From Fasciolopsis buskii (lineage: Eukaryota > Platyhelminthes > Trematoda > Plagiorchiida > Fasciolidae): a stretch of 64,000 bases of DNA. Numbering within the stretch: the stretch's first letter is position 1; each line of letters starts with the position of its first letter. A program made the translations under genes and the position numbers. This document shows positions 53,101 to 62,100 of this stretch, piece by piece. The stretch covers positions 1 to 64,000 of the forward strand of contig LUCM01007694.1 of assembly GCA_008360955.1 (NCBI GenBank), in the 5' to 3' direction. The notes beneath the pieces were generated by a model that made no database searches, was not told the DNA's origin, and saw nothing but the letters and a program-made list of their open reading frames with translations.

Positions 53101-56100
53101 GTTTCGGCTTCCATTGTGCAATCTGCTCTGCAAACAAAAGAAAAGGCTCTCTCCATGTCATCGTGATGTTGCATAGTTCGTATGTACTGTGCTGCTTTTC
53201 AGGATAATACCTCGTCAGCTTCCGGTTTGTTGCTGGTTGACGTTCTCCGATGGAAGTAGACATCTTTTAGCAGTGTGCTCTGAATTGCACTTACACAAAT
53301 GGTTTTCTGCTCGAACGACTGATTGAATCTAATTCATCAAAACCACATTTTTGGGGGACTGATGCACAATGGTGGATGTCCTTTTTAGGATATCAGTTCT
53401 TAACGTGAAAACGGTGGCGCACAGGGAATTGTATTCACTTTCATTTTTAACTCATTCTTTTGTAATTAATCTCTCTCTGGAACCGATAAAATTAAGCCCA
53501 GATACAGTCTGCAATAGTTTATTTTGAATGAATATTAGAATTCCAAAATGGGTGCTGCAGTTAGACTACAGATTCACCCATCATTTCTCTTTATCCAGAT
53601 CGTCCTTGTCCCAACAGATGACAGTGGACTAGCTCGACGTTGTGAAATCTTTCGAGAATTGGCCATGGAAATCTTATCTGGTCGCAGAGATGATCGGACC
53701 GGATTACCTGCGGAATGTGAAGTATACTTCCGATTGCCAAGGGTCAGCTGGCGTGAGACTGGATCATCAGCTGAACGTAAGTCGGCAAAGAAGTGACCGC
53801 ATTGTTAGTATACATTAAGCAAGTTTTATTCTGGAAGATTTGTTCTATGCAGGCCAGTTCAGTGGGTCATTACCAATTAAGTATTTGCAACAAACTGTTC
53901 GCCTCATCGTATAGCAATTTACTTAACACTTCGTGTGGAGTCTATCTTTATACTATGCCCATCTAGTGTGTTGTGGAATAGGAAGCATAAACAACGCACG
54001 TTACTCTAAGGTCAGTGGTTCTAAAAACCTGATCGTGTGACTCAAAACATTTATGTTCATATATTATGTTTTTTTCAGTTTGAAGGGCTTGTCAGCATGG
54101 TCCCCTAAACTACCTGATTATTTTACCATTTGTACACGAGGTATATATTTTGTTAGCAACGGATATTGTATGGTTTATCAGCTATCTCTTCTAACAAATC
54201 ACGGTTTCATTAATACAATCCCACTGATATGTTAATTTCAGTTTCAGTTAGTGATATTCGAACCATGCACGAAGAAGCAGGTGATCTGTGAGAATATGCC
54301 ACAAAACTAGGGGAAGGAACTTAAAGATACCCACCTAAGAAGCCCTGTTCATTCCTAACATGGTTAAGTCTATATTCACGGTATCGTTACATTGATATTT
54401 TGTGGCTACGGTAGCGTTATGACCGGGCTATCCGAGCAGACTCACTAATATTGGAAAGTATGCAACACATCCAATCACACTGGATAGACCAACAAATATC
54501 GTCTACCATTTGAATTACAATTCGAAAAAGGAACTAACTGTCAGGACAACGTTACAAAAGAAAACGGCCCCGCTTATTCTACCGGCTTTTTCATTTTAGC
54601 TAGCAGGAAAACAATTTTTTAAGTGCTTCCTGAGCAGGTACCTTGTACTACCTGGGTGTTTACGGACGCAATAGCACTAGGTGGAAGCTCTCCCTTGCAC
54701 TGTGGCGGGTTGACGCCTGTGACGATCGCTTTTCGGGCTCACTTGAGTGCATAGTTTTCCCCAGTTTGAATGTTTTCGCATTATCACTTATGACTTACAA
54801 CCGGCGGCGTTCAAGCTGATGAAGTCGTGGAGTTTGGACGTGAATGTCGCGAGTTCGAATCCCTTTATCCTTGTCAACTTCCTCACTTAGCAGCCCTCTG
54901 TTGAGGGCGGCTTCCTTCCTGAGGAATGATATACACTGTTATTTCATCGATAAAGGGAGTAAAAAGATAAAGGATAAAAACAAAATATCATAAGCCTGAG
55001 TACTGTCGCTCTTAGCCACTGGAAAAAGCTATACCGGTGTGTCACTTATCACAGACGGCAGCTGATGAATGTCGACTAAGAACAAGTGATCAAGGCAAAT
55101 CATCTTTAAAGACGGCTCAATATAAACCATCACTGAAGGGCCTTCAGTTTTAGATAACCTTGTTCGTTTAATAACCTTTTAAATCTGTTACCGAATCCCT
55201 GCTCAGACAACTTTAATGCAATAGCTAGCATCTTATGTAGACCGAACAGTAAATAGCGACAACCTCTGGGGTTGAGGTCCAACTAGTTGAGGCGTCGGAT
55301 CATAGGACCACAATGAAACATTTAACTATTTGATGATCTAATGTCGGTTCGGAGTCAACGTTGGGAAAAATCTAATCAACTAACTTCAGGATTCAATAAG
55401 TATTTGCCTGAAAGCAGAACAACAACATTTGTTGTAGACAGATAACGTTGACAGGATGTCCCAAACAAATTTCGATAAATTGTGTTAAGGGTTGTGAAGT
55501 AACTTGTCTTCGACATCGCGGTGGGACTTCTCCTAGTTTACATTCTGACTAGTGGCGATCGTGCCGGTCATGAAGTTAACATAACCGAAAATTGGCTCGA
55601 GAGAGTCGTTTCATGAACAGATTTGTGTTTAAGCATCTGCGTGCTTGTGAGGAGTATACCTCAAAATCTACTGTTCCTTATGCTGTCACTGAACGTTTCT
55701 GACGTTTCTCTGGTGTTATGCCTTTTCGTGAACTGACTGGATCATCACCGGGGAAATTGCTTTGATGTTAATTTTTCTTTTCCGTTTTCCTGAATGAACA
55801 GCTGCTGAACATTCAAAAAGTATTTTTGTTTTATTATCATCTTGCGATCCTTTAGGCTCAAATGCAAAGCAGTTTGGTAAAATTAATTTCTAATTCACGC
55901 CATTCACATTAAGCAGACAAATTGTTTTCTTGGCACAAAACATCTACATACAATGTTTTGTGGCTAGCAACTAGATTTCATGTTTTGCGGACATTTTGTT
56001 GAAAACCAACTAATACGCTACCTTGCCGTGAATCACGGGATTTTTACCATTCTATCGTTTACTACAGCTTGTTCGTGCAATATAACCGGCTCATATACAG

Positions 56101-59100
56101 ATGTTTGTGATAAGGCAACTGGTCAGTGTCCATGCAAGCCGGGCGTGGTTGGAAGGAGATGCGATCAATGTGCACTATACCACTACGATTTCAGCGCAAA
56201 CGGATGTAAAAGTAAACATACGAAAAATTGGAACTTTGCATTTGTGCTCGCCTTTTTATCGGCTACATCCGAATTTCAATCGACCTGGATAATCTTTGTC
56301 CGTCACTGTTTACTGGTATTATTATTTCGGGGTTCCAATTACCGTTACATTGTTTTATGAATTCATCTTTTTTAATCTTCACAAAACACTGTCGGCGGCC
56401 AGATGGACTAGACATTTAACACAGCAAAGTGCAAGGTTTTAAATGCGGCCACCTCTGGTCAGCCGTAGCAGATAGTTGTTTTGAGCCTTGTTGCCTGACA
56501 CCGCTCCGGAAATCCCATTTGTTTTTATCCTGTTGCAGCTTTTACAGTCGTGAACCCCATCGATTGTCAGCAGTGCCGAGAGCAACGGATAATGACACTT
56601 TTACGACTTTTAATCCACTGTACCTGTAACATGTCACAATCTGTTAAATTCTTGCACTACATACGGGATAAATGGTGTAAATAATTTTAATACCTACCGG
56701 CAGATTTCCCCTATACTAACAGCTTTGTTATTTCTCCCGCTCTAAAAGAATAAACTGCATCATTCGTTGCAATAATTTTGGGTGGATTCTAATCAATCGG
56801 GATACGAACTGAATAAAACCTATTCGTGATACTAATCAGTAGGTGGTCCAAACACATCCTTTGAATGTCTATCAAAATTTACAGATCTCAGTTGCTTATT
56901 GTGTCGAGCAGTGTCGCGCGTATTCGACTGGTAGAAAATTTTACCGTCCATAAAATTGCTTTTGATGATGTTTTCAGCATTCAAATGACCAGAAAGTGAC
57001 GAATTAGTCTTCAGTTGAAATCAGAATACAAGTCATGTGCAAACTTGTTTCCTGACCCACTTTCAGGACGTTAAGACCCCACCTATTTACTATAGAACCT
57101 GAATGATAGGTATAAGCAATAAGTTAGGCAGTTGAAGTGGTAAAATAGCTGCCTGAAATGTTCAGTATTCTGGCTCTCAAATGCATCATACCAAGACAGA
57201 AACTGATGCATACGGAGTGGTATTAAATGGTATTACAAATCGGCAAAGCTGTGTCCATCGTTGTTCTAAATAAATTTGGTTTTGAGTCGCGTTTCAACCG
57301 TTGGGATAGCCCTCAAAAGACCTTTATCTAATTACGGTAGATTGCCGTTGGAATTTGAGTCAGTGCGTAGTCTGCGTATATTATGCATGAACTAGAGTTG
57401 AAAAGCATTTACGAGTCGGTGCAGAACTTCGTAATTTCAACATGTTACTAATAATCTCGATCAGAAAATTTTCCGTGATCGGTCTCCCTTTCCCGGAATG
57501 AAAATATTCCATTTTGACCCAGTAAATGACCAAACCTTGTTATGTGAATTTCTACCATGGTGCACTTGCCATTCAGATTGCAGCTGTGACCCTCAAGGTT
57601 CCGTAACTCTTCAGTGCAACCTGGCCACTAGTTTGTGCGACTGTCGCCCGGGTATTATGGGGAAACACTGTGACATATGCAAGCCAGGATCGTGGGACTT
57701 TCCAGTCTGCCGACCGTGCGTCTGCAACGGGTTCAGTGACATATGTGATCAGGTACATTAAATACTCCTGTTTTAGTTATAATAATTTAGTACACACTCA
57801 TATATGTTAATATGCATAATCAGTTTCAATACTGAAGCTAATGCATACCTTCTATGCTCTCTTGTGAAAGCCGTAGATGAAGTAGGGTTTGGACTGAAAA
57901 CTACGATCATACTTCGAAAATTCCGGTGTTTTGTGTGGAGAGGCTGTTGGAGAGGCAACCTTGAAAACCCAGTTGATATACTTTGTTCTCTCATTTTTTT
58001 TTTGAATTTTCGTCGCATTTAAATGCCGAAGTTACTCCAATCTTGGATTGACACCTGGACTTTAACTTTCGTCTGAAGCGCGTATTTTCCACTAAGTAAT
58101 CTACAAGTTCTTTTTGCTTTTACCATCTGTGATTATTGTTTCTCTCCACAGTTGCTAGGCGCCACCTAACTATGACAGTAGCTCTGGATATTTTCAATAA
58201 AACCTAGTTTATAACTTTGACCGTTTGAACGGCATTTGAAAAGACCAAGCCAAAGCGATTGTTTAGTTCTTCTCTGTATGAATGCTGCGCTCATCGGACA
58301 GTATTGGCTAGAACATTATTGTTTCAGTTGCATCATTTGAGAGCTTCAAGGTTTGGATTTTGTTATATTTAATGGCACAGTTTCACAAGCATTAGGTTTA
58401 CGTTTTGGAATTATAGGTTTCTTCCGAATATAAAGCAGGGATATCTGTTCCAGATTGTATTCGTGTTGGCAAAGTGTCATGTATTTCGCAGGAAATCAGC
58501 AGGTTCCTCAGAGGTTACCAGATAATCTCCGCCATCAAGTGACCAATCTACGAGATGGAAATGATATTCATACCTTGAGATGTCATTCAGGTAGTGGTGA
58601 AAAAATTTGACTACTTCACTATGATTATTCGGTCATTTGCTGTATATGACAATTTTCCAGTCATTTCCGAACTACTGACTGGAGATCTTGGGCTTCCTTA
58701 CCAGAGTCTATTGCTTACGAATGTCTTGACTTAGTTGCTATGGCTACATTTTGCCCACCTTTTGCACCTGTAACTGAAGCGATGCAGGCAGATACTAACC
58801 CCGATCCGAAATGGAGATCATGGGGAAGATAGGTTATATTAAAAGACACAAAGCTGCTAGACCAGTTAGGCTGTCTCCGTCCTTCTTCAAGGATGGTGGC
58901 GAAATGTTAACAGCAGAGTTAGCAAAATTCTCGGGATCAGTCTGGCCAAAGCAAAAAGACTTCTAAAGATTGGTATTGTATTGTATTTTATTGTGTAGAC
59001 TTTTGCGTACACTAAATAATGTCGCACTTCGGTCAAAATATTTGAGGGTAAAATGTAAAATAGGGGAAAAAGAAATTAATAAAAAAAACAAAATAATACA

Positions 59101-62100
59101 CTCATCGTCTCGTAAATAATACAAAAGAACTCATCGAAGAATAATCATAACGCATTAAGTCAAGTTGCTCAGGAATTCGGCTGAAACCCGGTCACGTCTT
59201 GTCGAAATTCGTGCAAAAAATGGGACAGTGGAGTTCCTATAGATATTGATTCTGAAGGATACGGAAAGAAGAGCGGATCTTGTCGAAATACGAGAGCGAC
59301 ACTTTGGAAGATCGTTGTACAGAGGATGCGTGGGATCAGAAAGAATTTTGTGAGCAAATTTCTCGCATGCTGAATAGTGTCGATCACAGATTAAGGGAAA
59401 ATCCAATTAGTGGTGTGAAGGACACACGGCTAATAATTGATAGCCCCGGCGAAGAATTTCAAAGTCTTTTTTAGGAAAACCTGTAAAAATGTCGGTAGAA
59501 TAGTAAAGAAGGATAGAAAAATACTGATATACAAATTGAGAGATGTTACTTTGTTTCACCTTGTAGTGCTAAAGCTTTCTGACTTGAAATGACAACCGTC
59601 GGAAATCCTTGGCACAAGTGGAAATGTGCGTAGTCCACTTCAGATTTTTATCAGTAGTAACTCTTAGGTATTTCACAAAATCAACCCTGGTAAGAGTTTT
59701 TGAGTTGATGGAGGACGTTTCGGATGGGTAGGCTGGCCGAGAAAAAGAGAAAACAGACTTTCAAAACATTTAGATGTTTTAAGATTTAAACCAGCTCGTG
59801 CGGAGAAATCATAAACAGAAGATTGGTTGTTGGAAAAAGTTTAAAAATCATCGTTGTTCGAAACGGTTTAAGAGAGGGCAACATCATCAACATACTTAAA
59901 CAGATAGATAAGTTGCTGATGTAAGTAGAGAAAAGAAACAGTGAAAGAACAGCACTCTGTACTAAGCCTGAGTTGTTATTCAACGGTTTTGAAGTTTTAC
60001 CACTCATTCGTGTGCACTGGGTTCTGTTAGTAAAGTAATCAGACAGCCATGCTAGGAGTGGCCTGGGACGACTAAATGTTTCCAGCTTGTGAAGTAGAGG
60101 TGAACGTGGGACCGAGTCAAATACCGACGAATAGTCTAGAAAGACGCGACGGACGGATTTCATTGATGCTTGTAAGGACTTAGAAATGTGGTGAATGAGG
60201 AAGGCGACAGTGTCCAAAGTAGACCCGTTAGATTTACAGGTAAACTGAAAAGGGTCGTCGGGAGGATACACAGCAGAACGCAGGCGCTTAAGCATAACAA
60301 GCTCCGCCAGTTTAAGACCAGAAGATGTTTAAGCGATGGGATGAAAACGTTTTGCTGAAGCAGTATAACTGTTAAATTTAGCGGTGGGAATAATAGTGAC
60401 GGGTCTCCAACAGTCAGGGATGGAAGACGAGATTAATGGTGAGTTAATCAGAGAAGTAAATGCATCGGTCAGAGTCACAGCACCATGCCTTAAAAGAGCT
60501 GGAGCCAGACTGTCCGGACCAACCACTGTCGTAATTTTATTGGTGCGCAGATGGTCGAACACCTCTTCTATTAAAGCGCTTGTAATTATCATATCATCCC
60601 GCTGACCAAATGTGACCGGGGTATAAATGGAGGGATGGATGAAAGCATGATTGATACTGTCGAAATCCGCAGAAGGGTTCGCATGTTTCTTTTCCTTCCT
60701 ACACAACAGTCGAATGCCTTGCCAAAGGAATCGATTGTTGTTACCACTCAAGAGTTGGCTGGCGAACGTCATGTCGATGCGTCGGATTTCCGCTTTTATT
60801 AGATTGGAAATACACCGCACGCTTGAGTTATTATGAGATTTGTTGAAGTGCTTCTTGCATCGTCTTAGAGATTTAAGTTTCTGGGTGGAGATACGGCCCT
60901 TTGAAATGAATATTGTTTCTGAGGGGCGGAAAATATCGAAGATTGCTTTGGCCATCTCTGTGAAAAGTTTGACATTGTCATTGAACAGGGGTTCAAAAGA
61001 GAAACAGGTAGATGCGAGCGAAAAGGATTTCTGAAAAGAATAAGGTTGTTGTGTGAAAAGTTACGCAGGCGAACTCAGATTTGAGTTGTTCGTCTGAAGG
61101 ACTGCAAAACTGACCTAGGGTATATCTTGGGTCTTAACAGAAGCAAACAATGATCGATACTTGAAATAGGAGCTCGCAGTTTCAGGGAGAATAAATCGGG
61201 GTAGTTGGTAATAACTATCTAAAATGTAACCGCCTCTGGTGGGAGAAACGCAGTGGTCACTCAAATCAAACACAGTCAGTGGCAAGGTATATGCATGATT
61301 AAAATCACCTACAATAATATGCACATTATCCTCAAGAAGAGGAACAATAAACACTAGAAAAAAGTCGAAAAAGATACAATATTTTGTTGCGAGCTAAGGG
61401 GGGTAATGTATAAATCGGTTATGACGAGAAAACCTAGGATGACGTTGTGTCACGAGACAGTCAATTCCGTTGAGCGAGTACGTCTAAACAACTTCGGATT
61501 TGCCAGACCAGGAGTTTATGTATGTTGCCAAAATGCCTCCGGTGTTGTTCTTGTTCGAAACTCTGCTCTGCCTATAGGGTCTGAAGTTGTCTATCGACAT
61601 GAGTGAATCAGCAGTATCCGGGTTCAGCCACGATTCTTGTATGCAGGTGACACGTGTAAACAAGGATCGGTGATTGAAGTGTGAGGGACAGGTCCGACAG
61701 TTTCGTAAAGAGAAAGCGGATGTTGGTACTCAACAAAGCCGAAATGGAAATTTCGGCTGGGAGGATGTATCTATGGGCTGCCTTCCAGCCAACACGAGTG
61801 CCTTTTTGAGACCGACTTGCAGCTCGTTGAGGTGCAGAAACACGGGATCCCAATATATTTTGAAAAACGCTACGCTTTTTGAACAAAAGTAATTCCAGGT
61901 GATTATAGCGTCGAACGGAGAACAAGATCGAACCAAGTATCCGACACCAAAATAAAGAAGTGCGATGACACAGAATTGTAGCGCAGCCAGTTAAAGGGCG
62001 CGCGCGTGTCGAAGCTAACAAATTAGTGGATTAGTGGTTGTGCTGATTCGCAAGAAGGGTGATAGACCCTCGTGTAAAAACCACAGATGAATTAGTTTTG

